Position numbers and translations under genes: made by a program. 64,000 nucleotides of DNA from NCBI GenBank assembly GCA_008973525.1, contig WACJ01000406.1, forward strand, positions 1,550,001-1,614,000, in the 5' to 3' direction. Numbering within the stretch: the stretch's first letter is position 1; the number at the start of each line of letters is the position of its first letter. This DNA is from Stenopsyche tienmushanensis (taxonomy: Eukaryota > Arthropoda > Insecta > Trichoptera > Stenopsychidae). Shown piece by piece: positions 48,656 to 61,170 of the stretch. The notes under the pieces were generated by a model. That model did not search any database. It had not been told where the DNA came from and saw only the letters and a list, made by a program, of their open reading frames with translations.

Positions 48656-50190
48656 AATAACGATCGACATCCAGCAAATTAAGTCAGATTTATGCGACAG
48701 TCATCGAAAATTGTACCACCTGAATACGCGCTACCAAGCAAAGCTGTGGCAGACATTCGAACGATGTTATATGCCATAGATACATTACTTAAATACCTTG
48801 TATTTATTTACATTAAAAATTAAAATATTGTTGGTATTATATGGTTATATACGTTTGCTTTGTATGTTTTGTATAACATGGTAGAGAAAATTTGTTCGGC
48901 CTAATATCGGTGGAGAGTTTCCGGCCAGCAGTTGATACGCTTTTCCACTTCCGAAGTCTGGATGGACGATTTCAACGGAAGTCATATATAGCATGTGTCA
49001 CGGAAAATTAGGTCGGATTCTTTAATACCAAGTTGGTTCGAAATTAATTTCCATGGCGTACAAAAAATTAATAAAGCCACCACAAGCGCTAATTCCGACG
49101 GTCACTCATAATTTCGCTTAATCCACTCGCGAAGCGAACAAAAGCCTGCGATTGTGCACTTAACACTTAAGGTGGAGTCAACGAGAGCTGTCGTCTTAAT
49201 AACAAAGGCAGGGCCACGGTTCAAGTTTTTAGTTCCTAAGAAATCTCAAAAATAAAATAAGCGAAACGAAAATGTCGACCCCGTCCGTAATCTTAGTGTT
49301 TTGCCCGGTTTCATGAAAGCCTTTATTAAAGGAAAGGCATAAAGCTCTACGCGGCATGAATAGGACGCTTCATCCCCTGTTGTATTTACAAAGAACCAAC
49401 CCTTCATGAAAGATTGCTTAAAAGGGTGGACATTAAAATTACTTTTTGTTGCGACGGCCGGTCGTAATGGCACCGAGAAAACAAACCATTTAGCTGCCAT
49501 ATATCAAGGGAATGTCTTCGTCAGGCCTAATATTGTACTTAAAAATGCTAGTTCCATGTGCGTTTTTTATTAAAGGATCACCTGGCTTATTAAATGGCAC
49601 GCGTTTACCTCAGAAAATATAAGAATTTACATAAAAACGAGTCGGCCGAAGGCATTTTTAAATTCGTAATCGAAATACGGAGCTGAAATTTTTCGCTTGA
49701 GACATTGAAGTTAAACTCTAGTTTTTCTGGATATGATCGATGTCGATAAAATTACTACTGAATTAATTTAAGCGGAAGAGAAAAATGGGATAAAATGATA
49801 AAGTGGAAATCAATGAGCGTATTTATCAAAGCTCAGCATTGCAAAGACCTTTGCGAAAATAGTTTAAGCTAAAATTCATTTTATTTGACTTATTTTTGAG
49901 CATAATTAGAGTGTTTCTATTCATTCGCATAAAAGTAAAATATCTATGCGACCATATGATAATTTAAAAATTGGATGTGTTTTAGAATAATTGATTTTTG
50001 CTATACACACCTTTGAGAATTTGAAAAATAGTCAAAAGCTTTCTCAAAAAATAAACTGTAGGTATTCCTGCAATTAAGCAATTGGATTAGTAATTAATCT
50101 GGCGACCACATTTTAAAAACATACATTCGCTATGAAAAACTTTATCAAAATGGTTGATAATGATCTTAAAACTTTAACTGCTAAATTTAT
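48656..50190. other. No recognisable gene
   Basis: Mixed-composition sequence with a somewhat GC-richer part 49080-49500. The 84-codon minus-strand frame at 49.25-49.50 kb shows no family motif. Confidence 0.4.
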
Positions 50191-50192
50191 TG

Positions 50193-50462
50193 TTGATAAT
50201 TAGAAAATGTGCATCCTCATAAGGTAAAATTGACACTGTATAAAATCCGGGAATTAAACTAGGAAGTGTTACTGCGTTTTTCTTATTTGCTGGATCTAAT
50301 CCCAGTGAATTCTCATCTTTTCAGGTACATATAAAAATGATTAAAAATGGAGCTGAAGTGGAAATGCATTTAAAATCATTTTATGCTTCTTAGCCGGAAA
50401 GTTCTCACAAAAAAAAGGATCAAAGAACTACCAAAGCGACGGGAAAAACGTGTTGAATAATG
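50193..50462 (+). pseudogene. Mariner family 1 C-terminal fragment, heavily decayed
   Basis: Across several frames it reads VHPHKVKLTLYKIRELN, then LRFSYLLDLIPVNSHLF, then AEVEMHLKSF, then KKRIKELPKRREKRVE. The third catalytic Asp is replaced (VNSHLF for MDFHLF). It aligns collinearly with 44750-45050. No terminal repeats were found. Confidence 0.72.
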
Positions 50463-53400
50463 AAGGAAATTAAAGTAAAATTCACTGATAAAAAAGCATG
50501 AGAAATATATAAATTACTGTTATATAATTACAATTTTGCTAGAAATCAGTATAGTTAGATTCCTATGGATTAATTGAGTTTCTTGAATTATTAATTGTGT
50601 AATAAATTCGTATAATAATCAAAATAGTTAATAAAGAACATCGTGATTGATGTGTATTGATGCTGATTAATTTCCATGAATTTATGTAAAAATTTAATTG
50701 TCAAAAAATTGTAATAGTTCATTCAGCGTTATCGCAGACGGCTGCGACTTTGATTAATTCTTGGGTTTATTGGATTAATCGTCTTATACAAGCGATGTTT
50801 TATATAAAACCCGTGATTAAATACGTTTCTTTAACGAATTATAATATAAAATGGGATTAAATCTATCGAGATCAATCACAGAGGTGCTTTAATATAGACG
50901 AAGAAGTCGTCGAATATTTGTAGAATAATTTATATTCTGCCGGTGCGATCGGGGATAATCCGATTAGTTCTAAGGGTTGAAGTATGCTCGGATTAGTCAC
51001 TATAAAGTTATCTCATATGCTATGGATAATAGAAGCGGACTTTGGGCGAAATATTTTATATCGTACGAGTTTGATAATGCAAAAAAAGCGTAGGGAAAAT
51101 ATTACATTTTTCTTGTGATGTTATCGCCTGTTTTAAATGGATGATGCGTATTATTCTTTACTTGTTGACTGGTAAGTTTATCCTTTTGTGGGTTTTCGCT
51201 GTTCTTATCATTTTTCATTTCGAATAATCCTGAGGCGTATTATTTTTTATCTCGCAATCCTCAAAGGATTTCTTCTTGAACCCAGCAACCCTGAGCTATT
51301 TTTTAAAGATAAATTTCAATACCAGTGTTCTTCATACGCTGTGTATTCTGCTTGGCGATAATATTGCACAGCGATGGCGTTTGAGGAATTACTGTATATT
51401 TGCAAAGCTCAAACTAAATTTGTAAACGTGTACCGCAGTATAAAATTAAACTAGGAAAAGCACTCTTTGCAGCGAATAATGAAGTTTAGCGCTAGAAAAG
51501 CTCAAAAAGGATTGAGATTTTGCATGCTAACTTGCCTTCGCGAAAGTTTGATGTTTGCCATGCATTTGATGTTAAAGAGCGTTTGGTGTGTTTATTCTGT
51601 CGGAAATTTTGCTTTGTTAAATTCCAGCGCAATGCTTAAATTTTGCTTCCGTATTTTGTAATCTCAATACGTACAATTATGGTGCGAACATGTAGTAATA
51701 CGTGTCGAAGGTCGCCCGAATGAAATGGGTCAAAAAAGGGTTTAATATTAAATTATAACGCAACTCAGCCCAGTATCGTACGGTGAACTCAGATATATCA
51801 GATTAAAACCATGGATATTTGCTTAATAACAAACCATTTAATATATATAAATTCGCCGTTTATAGCCGCACGAAATTTTCCGGCTGCAGAACAATAATTT
51901 TCACACGTGATTTTTCGCTCGCACTGAGATGAAATATTCGCGGTTTAAGGGCGATTAATAACGATACATTGAATAAAAATGCCGTAAAAATAAGTTTTCG
52001 GAAAGTGCCATTTAACTATTGGAAAAGTTTTTATGCTTTAGCGCCCTCAAGGCTCTAATAAAATAATGGGGCGTTTTTGCGGAAAAAAACTGAGAATTAA
52101 GTACCCGGAGACAAAAAATAAGGAGCGGAATTATAATAACAACCCCTTCCAATCATGCAATAATGTTGCAGATTATATTGATATGTACATGTATTAATAC
52201 AGCCTATTGTTAATAAAAATATGTTATATTTGCTATCAAAAATAGAGTTAGTCTTATACACCCACATAAGCTTAAATTGGGATAAGAATTGTATCTAACA
52301 TTAAATGGAAGTGGGTTTAAAAAGCAAGTTTGTATGTATTAATCAAAATAATTTGTATAGTGATTTAGGTTTAATTTTGCCAAATTTACTTTGTGATATT
52401 TTGTATAACATGATGTTTAAATGAATTCGTGCTAAATATAAATGAAATGATTTAATGGTTTTGAAACTGTCAGATCAATAAACATAATTCAACGAAAGCC
52501 ATGTAATATATTTGCGCTTTATGCTCTTGTTAATTGCTTTAATATATATTTGTGATTTTTCTGTACAGAAAATATGCTAAAATCAGACCACCATAACTCA
52601 TGTAACTTTATTATCAAAGTTTTATTGGATCGATTATACAGCCTTGTAGCGGTATGGAGGGTAAATCCGGTCACAAAAGAATAATTTATTCACGGTCGGT
52701 TATATCAACGATGTTCGACGGCTATCGTATTTTTTAAAAAATCTCCATAGCAATTTTGAGAATCGAATTGTGCCTCACATTAAGCGATATAACGTCGTAA
52801 ATAATTTGTTTTTGGGTGGTTCTTCAACGTCGGCGATGAGGGATGAGTTCGCAACAAATTGTTTGAACGCTCCACAAATTGTGTAATACAACACCTGAGT
52901 TCGTCAAGTCGCTTTGAAATATTGTTTTTGTGTGACGTCTCTCCTCGTAGGAAATTGTGTATAAAATATAAATATAAGATTGAAAAATAATGCTGACGAG
53001 TCGACCTAAGATTGCAAAAGTTCGCTCGACCAAATTTGGATGATGGACATAAAAGAACATAATCTCCAAGATACGATTTTGATGAATCGCATTATGACAC
53101 TCGTTTGAAGATAAAATCGCTTAATCTCCCTTGAATAACGTCCCATGAAAATTCATACAGCAGAACGAATAAGGATATAATCGTCATGATAAATAGACGA
53201 AAGAAAGAACACCCGAAGAAAACGTAAAAAATATTGAAAGAATATGTTAATCTCCTTAATACAGAGAAAAGGCGTGTTTTTATGATGGCCGGATAATTTA
53301 TTATAGGATATCACATTTATTCTTCAAGCAAATTCGTACAAAACGGCTACAAAAGATCATTGTCATTCGATAAAAATCCTCAAAGAATTTAATTTTAAAC

Positions 53401-56400
53401 ACTTAATAAAACAAATAATACTATCCAAATATAAGACATTCACTTAGTAATATCGTATATTAGTAAAATTGTATGGGTGAGTCTGAAATTTGCTATAAGG
53501 AGTAATGTGACTTTGGCTAGAAATAAGGCTCGCTTTCAAACGACCAAACATAATAATACACAACGTTTTTCGTGGCAGCTTAATAAACTTTCATATCTAA
53601 ATAGATTTTTTTATCCAGCGTGTAAAGTTATTTATGAAGGACGAAAATGTGGAAATATCAAGGCACATGAAGAACAAAAGGATTTACATTACAAAGGATA
53701 AGTTTTTTCGATTGTGGTCCTTTACATTCTGCGTCCAAAATACAGATTTATTAATAAAATAGTATTTAATACAATCATAGATATATTTTCGACGTCATAA
53801 ATGTATCATCATTCATTTTAGAAGGCGGATGAAATAGTTTATTAATTGAAGGCTCTATTAAGGGTCCTCCATTGAGATACATTTTCAATGAATTCAAAAT
53901 TTTACATAAAGGGTATTTGATAAATTAGAACCATCGACAAGCCCTGAAATTAATAATTACATTCGAAATTTGTCCCGGTTTCATTGGGGTTGTTTCAAAA
54001 TGATTTTTCGCACTTAGGGGATGAATTTTGCTAGTGTTCCAGTACGAAATATAATCGCTTTATTACGAGCGTTGTTTTTTGGTGTCATTAATATTTATCA
54101 TGATCCAAAACTTTTCGGTTTTATAACATGAAGATGCTTTTGTGCCTTTGTACGATACAACGAATCTGCTTTTATACAGTCATTTGAAGCTGCAAAAATG
54201 AAATAAGCAAATCTCAGAAATTTTCCGGCAAGGAAATTAATTTTCTCGCATTGTTTCCAAATATAAAATTTTATAAATGGCTAAGAGTTTTAGATTTGAT
54301 TACGTTAATGACTTTCATTTCTTATTTCTTTGAAGTTTTTGCTATAAATAAGCATAAACTCTTCCTCTTTATCTGAATTTTTTACAAAATTAGCTTTGTA
54401 TTTGTATATTATGATGCGAATTAAATAATTTTAAACATAAAGATCGATTTAATTTAATAAGAAATATTTATTTTTCAAGAGTTGAATGATCAATAAAAAC
54501 TATATAGAATAAATTAATTCTATTTATCTCATTTTCATGCTCGTTTTATTACATAATTAGCACCAGAACTAAAAGAAAACGGTGGAAAATTTCTCGAATT
54601 AAAAATTATAATTTGAATGAAATTTTGAGAGAATTCACAATTCGTTCTTGCGGAATCTCAAGAAACATTTTCAATTAGCATTAATATGAATATTAATCTT
54701 CTTTATGACGCGTTACCACTGTAAGAACTTTGCTCTTTGGGGGAATCGAGGCTAAATGGTAATACACAATTTTAGGCTCCCCATACAAAATTCTTGAGCT
54801 TTCATTGTTTTAAGAAACGAACCCAAATTATTTACGACACATCAAAGGCTTTGAATTTTCCTTCGTTTGTTTCGCGATAACATTGTTCTTCTCGTTGTAC
54901 ACGAAGTATAAAACTTTACCCCCCAAATTACATATGAATCGTGAGTTTTGCTTTTGTTGTTCATAAACGAAATATAGAGCCGGATTGTGGATTTGAAAGC
55001 TAATTATATGGAGTTATGATTGAAAAACTTTACGGAATGAAAATGCATGTTTCTCAAATGCATTATGTCGGTCTTATACACCCATAATTTTTTTGGGTAT
55101 TGTTTTATTCTATTTTGTGGTGGAATAAAAGTGTATTTCTACGCGACAAAACTGTGTTAAGTACTCGAGAGATGAATCGATTATCTGAAAAGCAACCATG
55201 ATACATTTCGAAATAAGCAAGTGTCTGTTGAATATAAATCGGGGTTGAAAGGCGGCCATTTGAATTGCAAATATGCAATTGTGTTTTATGACGGAAGAAC
55301 TGCGCTGAAAATATCCGCTAAGAATTCAAAGTCGATATGAGAATAAATACAAAAAAAAAAATGATTTAAAAAATGATCTTTTCAGGACGTTTAAATTTCT
55401 ATTCAACTTGGATTTATTTCGAAATAAAATGTAAATTTTTCGAATGCTTTTCCTATGTTAATTTACAACATCGTAAACCACTCAGGGATAATTAGTGTGT
55501 GAGGGTAAAATCCAATTTGAATGCTTCTCAGGTGAAACCGCCGATCGGGAAAAATAAATTTAAATATTTAAGAAAGCTTATATCAAGTATTTACAACGAC
55601 CACACAATAAAATTCCATTAGGACGAAATCCAGATATTTAAAAATTTTCGAATGAAATTTGTTGATGATTTTTATATGGCACATTCAATATTGTATTTGT
55701 ATATCTATTTATGCAGTAATGGAATATTTCGCGCAAAATTAATATGCCAATAATAATCTGATCATTAATGATGCTTAAAACGGACTTCGAGCTATATATT
55801 TAAAGATGAATTCATCTATTTAATCATAAAATATAGTATAACAGCATGATCTCAATTCATTCTTCTTCCGTAAAATATTTCAAAATGTAAAACTATGCAA
55901 ACGAGTTTTAAAATATTACTCATGCATATTATGCATGCAAGACCTTTTGGAAAATATAGCGATTATAATAGCTTTGGTGTGCTGCAAAATAAAAGCTCGG
56001 ATAGCGAAATAATGATTTCAAAGGCATGCATTAAAAGAACTTCATTTTGTTGAATTTATTCAGTGATCTCAAAATTGCCAAAAGGATAATGAGGGTTTGG
56101 GTTCTAATCCATAATTTGTTAAAAGAGGACAATGACTACATCGCAAAAGGTACGACCCAAACATTTCCGGAGATCGCCCATTCACTATTTTGCTACAAAA
56201 GTATAATACGATGCAGTGTATCCTTTGAAAAATTCAGGACGCTGAAAGGATTTGGATAAGCTCTTTAAATTTGTGCCATTTTCATACGGTGTGGATACCT
56301 GTAAAAGCTTGGTTTTAAATTGGATAAGTTTGAAAAATCTTATCGTACGATTATTTTTTTGAGATTAAATAATGGCGAAAAGAAGAGAAGATAATGAGCT

Positions 56401-58040
56401 TAAGTAAGAAGCCGAAATCAGTTAGGGCTTCCTGCTTTTACCTAGATTGATTGCCGAGTGAAAAGCACTGAATTATTCATTGAAATTATTCCGCTAGAAA
56501 TTCATCTTTCATGCCTTCTCAGCGATTCGGCTTAACCTATCATAGAGTTTGGCGAAAAATAATTACTGATATATTTTTGAAAAGTCGCAATTTAAGGAGT
56601 CGAATTTCATCCCTGTTGGATGGAAACTCGGGGATGAGCTTTCGCTTTGTTCTTGTGGAATTGCGATCAAAAAAAGCTCGCACCTAAAAGGGACGTCTTG
56701 AAATTTCCATATTTTGCGTTTGCTATGGTAAATTTAATTATGGGATTAGAATTTCGACCGGGTTCGACGTCACCGGGGTTTTTTCTGGATTTAATATTTG
56801 CAGGATGAAATGTAGAAATTTGCTATAAAGCAGCAGAACGGGCTTCCGGAAGGGCTGAAAGTGTTCAATATTTTTTGTTGTTGCTCAGGTGATTTGCATT
56901 TTTGAGGCACTTAGTCGATGAGGGAATTTATTAAACGAGAAAATTATTTTCGGGATACGAAACAGCCGATCTGTGTTTGGGTAATTTCGAAAAAATATGT
57001 CGAATATCATGAAAAATATGTTAAAATAAACGGTTTTTGATGTTCATCAATGGGTCACAGATGCTATGGCGAAAAGCTTTCGGCAATAATTGCTAGCGTT
57101 TCCAAAAGTAATATTATCCTCTCATATGCTTTCATACTTATCATTACGAGTTGCGGATTTCTAAGCCTGTGTAATAAATCATGTGGAGAACATACTTCCT
57201 ATTACTATTATTGTTTTGTTCTCATTCTTGATACATTTTTCAGTTGAAAGCTCAAGATAAATGAATGTTCATACTAATCATTATATTTCAAACTTTTTTA
57301 ATTAACGTGAAAGTGTTAACAATTTTCATTGTAACTTTTACTCAGCAAAAAACTTTATGTTGGACAAACAAAAGTATTTATTATTACTCCAACTATTTTA
57401 ATAACTATCAAATGAAAGCCGTAAATATTGTATGTATTTATATGCTTCATAAAAGCGACTCATCAATATTTCTCCAAATCTTCCAACGAATATATTTTAT
57501 ATTTTAATGGAAAACAAATAAGAGCTATGTCAAAAGCACTTTTCACAGAAAAAGGATTTATGAGGATATTACAAGATTGAAAAGAACGTGTACACCTTTT
57601 CTATGATGATAAATCCTATTTGATCAGATAGAATATTCTATTGGTACAATATCGAAATACGTACATTTCGCACATTTTATTTATACCAACTCAATAAAAT
57701 CAGATATTACAAAGTCAAATGAGTCTTGAAAGTGTACAAAATCTAACAAATTTAGATTGAGGTGTGTCACAACTTGTCACCATAAGCAAAGACAGTATAT
57801 AATTTCATATCTAATCTCTTAAGCAAACTCAGCTTATATTATGCATATAGAGTCTGTTGTACATTTATGTCATTTACAATAGCAACGATCCAGTTTAAAT
57901 GTAAATTTGAACATATTTACATCCAAAAACATATTTTTTTAAAGTATAATAATTGTTTAGGATTGAAATATTATAAGAAAACTTCCAAATAATTGCATAA
58001 TGATTATTTGATAATATAATATGTTTAGTGCTTTAAATGC
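50463..58040. other. No recognisable gene (about 7.6 kb)
   Basis: Long AT-rich stretch. About 53145-53200 has weak similarity to the linker of mariner family 1 (CAGCAGAACGAATAAGG). A frame near 56047-56140 (RIMRVWVLIHNLLKEDNDYI) faintly recalls a PIF/Harbinger nuclease tail, but it is too short to call. No exons recognised. Confidence 0.4.
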
Positions 58041-58041
58041 C

Positions 58042-58090
58042 AGCGACTAATTAGTCACTTAATACATCAGCGACTCACCGGTGAGTCGCT
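58042..58090. repeat. Tandem palindromes, AGCGACT family
   Basis: Bases 58069-58090 form a perfect 22-bp palindrome (AGCGACTCACC followed by its complement). Bases 58042-58059 (AGCGACTAATTAGTCACT) form a near-palindrome with the same outer six bases. Paired GCGACTCA/TGAGTCGC palindromes are typical of subterminal regions of piggyBac-like elements. TTTAAATGCCAGCGAC just to the left could be one end, but no partner end was found. Confidence 0.55.
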
Positions 58091-60131
58091 ATAATTTTTC
58101 GTATTTTTATTTAAATACCTAAAATTATTATGATATTGCTGAATTAATGAAGATCATCAAGGCTGCCTATTGAATGATCTTTGCTCCGTAACTGAATAAA
58201 TTTTGGGATATATTGATCAGAATGCCTTGTATTTATTTGTATTATTAGGTAAATTGAGTAATATTGAGGTAATTTAAATATTCATTGCATGTTGTGACAA
58301 TTCTAAACAAGAAATGCTCAAAACTCGTAAATTATCCCGCAGGATAGCATGTGGTATACATCCATATATTAGGATATACAAGTCGTCTTTAGAAAAATTA
58401 AATATGTAAGTCATACAAATTTTTAGGCAGTTTCTAATATTCTATAAATTCATTGGTAGTTAGAAAAAATAGACATGAGCGTGATCATATGGTAACGATT
58501 AACATTGCCATTATCAAAGGAATTTCAATTTGATTTTAGCTTAAATTGAGTACTTCATACATACTTCAAAAAATAGTTTGAGATTCCGAATGTAATCTCA
58601 GTTGTGTTGTAGTTATATAATTCTATACTTTATTATAATTAATTAATCCAGCCATAATGACCAAAATAAATACTGTTGATTTGGCAGACACGCTTATAAT
58701 TAATGATTGAGTTCTTACGTGGGAAACAATGCGATGATTGATAAGTTATTTCGTGCCGTGTAAAAATGCCCGAACCAGAAAAGCTCCCGGGAGAACGGGA
58801 TCGATCCATTCGAGCAAAAACGAAATGCTTTCATTAAAACTTTTACGGAAGTAGATCTCGACTATACCAGAAGTCCCATGAAAAATTCCTGAAAAGAGCG
58901 CAGGAAGACGAACTCTGATACAACTCCCATCTCAAACTATAAAAGGAGACTGGTTAGGTGGAAAATATGGCTGATATTTAATAAATGGATGGTACGTGTG
59001 TAAGAAATTTATGAAAACTGACATTAATGGGCGGAAGTCGGCAAGGGAGTGGCGTGAAATGCAGTTATAGATTAATTGTATAGAAACGAAGCGAACGTCC
59101 TTTATTATTCATGTTTGATTCGATAACCAAGAACGAAATTCTGGGGGAGCATAAAAATATTTCGTACAAAGATCGATCATCTTGCTTATAGGAATGCATT
59201 TAAATATTTAAAAATTCAATGATATTGAATACAAGGGTTGTTTTATAATAATATTTCGGTATATATATTATAATTTACATTCATTTAATATGAAGCGTGA
59301 TCAATTTCCAGATGCAAATCGATCGTCTCCTGTCCAATTAATTGTGTATTTAAATGCAATTTATTTTGGATAGTTGTCTTCTTGCGGTGTGAATCGTGCC
59401 TTGCATTTATTACATTTATTAAGCAGTCAAGCAAATTTACTTCGAGATCCTTTTAAAGTCCTCCAGGGACACTTCGAAGCGCCCGGACTTATGGGGCAAG
59501 ATAACGAAAATTGAAGATATTCAAATTGGGCCAAAATGGGGAACGATTAATAAAAGTCAACAATAGTGAATCGCGTTCGGGATACAGACTGTCTTTTTAA
59601 ATACCAATCGATTCATTTGAAGTCTTAACGATCCATCGACACAAAAAATGCCGATATTAAATAATCGATGACCTTAATATCGTACATCAATGCTTCGCTC
59701 GTATTGAAGATTTAAACTTACATTTTATATCTGAAAGATAATTCATGCATTTAAATATTAATTTATTAAATAAATTCAAATGAAATCGGAATACCTTAAA
59801 AATAATACAACATTTACAATTATCTTGAAAATTTGTGATTATTCATCATTTTTATAGCGAATATTTTGATTGTGTGTTTATTGCTTTGATGAAGGCTTCA
59901 ATAATGGCAAATATCATAATAGAAAGTGGAATAAAATATGAATAATCTGAATGGGAAAACTTTCCATCCATTTTAAATTTGCATCTCATGAAAGTTAATA
60001 CGGACCCTTAGAATTATATCAGTGTCTTCGAGCGGAAAACGGCACGAATTTAAAAAAAATAAATCCACCCTTAGGTTTTGCTCGATTAAATAAATTATTC
60101 GACTGACTGAATTCATATTATTTCAATTTAT
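58091..60131. other. No recognisable gene
   Basis: AT-rich noncoding sequence downstream (minus strand) of the candidate exon at 60.1-60.4 kb. No second exon for that candidate was identified here. Confidence 0.4.
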
Positions 60132-60148
60132 TTAATTAAAAGAATTAC

Positions 60149-60434
60149 CTTTTACTTCGTCGGTCTCAGGGAGGAAGCGAACGCTTCGGGGTTTGAACAA
60201 ACTTTTTGGCGAAGGTGAGCTTGCGGATTGCACTTGTTCAAGTCGATGGACCTGAACGAGGGTCGTTCCTTGAGGATATGAGTTCGAGGAAGGGGTTGAT
60301 AAAGGCTTCGGTGAGATATGCGAAGGCTGGATATGCGGCTGTTGAAGTCTTCTAAACACGTCTCTCCACGGGCGACTCGCGATAACGAATGGTGCTCTAC
60401 CTCCGAGATCGCGCCTTATATTGGCGCCCCACAA
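60149..60434 (-). CDS. Candidate exon of an unknown gene (low confidence)
   Basis: A GC-rich block in AT-rich surroundings is open on the minus strand for 95 codons and ends at a good splice donor, AAAAG|GTAATT, at 60149/60148. The predicted text is Ser/Pro-rich (QPSHISPKPLSTPSSNSYPQ, later SPSPKSLFKPRSVRFLPETD). No ATG opens the frame: an in-frame TAA is followed by TTG at 60434, so translation would have to enter from a splice site (TATTTTATAG at 60469 is a weak acceptor) or the block could be untranslated. It ends in phase 1, while the calexcitin-like exon 1 would need phase 2, so it is not an in-frame extension of that gene. It could still be its 5'UTR exon. I do not recognise a family. 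Confidence 0.35.
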
Positions 60435-60530
60435 TTAGGTCGCGGTAGGGTTGCACCAGTTCAACTTGCTATAAAATATTTTAGTTTAAATAAAATAAAT
60501 TCTCATTTAAAAATCATGGAAAATGCTTAA

Positions 60531-61080
60531 AAGGTGAACAAAATTCATCTTAAAGAGTTACCCAAAAATACACATTTTATCCATGTTCCAATTTGATAAA
60601 TGTATTTAAAAAACTCTTTAAGCTCCGTTCTTAAATATTACACAGTTTTATGAAATATGGAATAATTAGTTAATTGAAGTCTGTCGATTAAGCAGTTTTG
60701 TGTAATAATAACATTTTAATAGTTAGCAAAAATTAATACGAGATTACGCATGATGTAATTAACATACGTCTAAATTCATACGAATTAGCCTAATTGTGTT
60801 CAATCAATTTAGCATAATTATATATACAATCAAATATGTTGAGGGATTCCAATATAAGCATATAATAGAACAAGATATGCCATCGAAATAGTTATAAATT
60901 ATATTATCGTTTTATTTAGCAATCAACTGTATAGCACAGAGTGTGGTTTTATAAATTTAAAAATTAATATTTTACACATGATATGATACAAATAGAACTT
61001 ATTTATGCTGCTATTCGATGCTTATTGAATGTTATAGTATGCTTTAAAAGATCTTATTTTTTGAGCGTTCCTACAGAAAC
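60531..61080. other. No recognisable gene
   Basis: Very AT-rich spacer with no open frame of note. Confidence 0.45.
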
Positions 61081-61095
61081 ACATTTGGCAGTTAT

Positions 61096-61160
61096 CACAT
61101 GTATCATCATCATCATCATAGTGCAGCCTCAAACAGTCTACTGCAGGATTAGAGCCTCTT
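61096..61160 (-). repeat. Probable non-LTR retrotransposon 3' tail (ATG-repeat end)
   Basis: On the minus strand, GAGGCTCTAATCCTGCAGTA is followed by GACTGTTTGAGGCTG and then a short (ATG)n run. This matches the widespread arthropod pattern GAGGCCT...CAGCAGTGGAC...AGGCTG(ATG)n at the 3' end of RTE/CR1-type elements. The upstream coding region is too decayed to recognise. Confidence 0.45.
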
Positions 61161-61170
61161 CAATATCCTG

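Noticed and set aside
53145..53200. Possible seventh mariner family 1 fragment (CAGCAGAACGAATAAGG).
   Set aside because: Only about 30 bases look similar and no reading frame supports it; below my threshold for a feature.
56047..56259. Frame with RIMRVWVLIHNLLKEDNDYI, faintly like a Harbinger nuclease tail.
   Set aside because: Too short and lacks the catalytic DDE motifs or any neighbouring Harbinger sequence.
60405..60445. TTGGCGCCCCACAATTAGG resembling a retroelement primer-binding site on the plus strand.
   Set aside because: Only the first 8-9 bases fit a tRNA-Lys-type site. No LTR, TG...CA ends or gag/pol frame is seen next to it.
61109..61124. Short ATC/ATG microsatellite considered as an independent repeat.
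   Set aside because: It is better explained as the tail of the adjacent non-LTR retrotransposon remnant.
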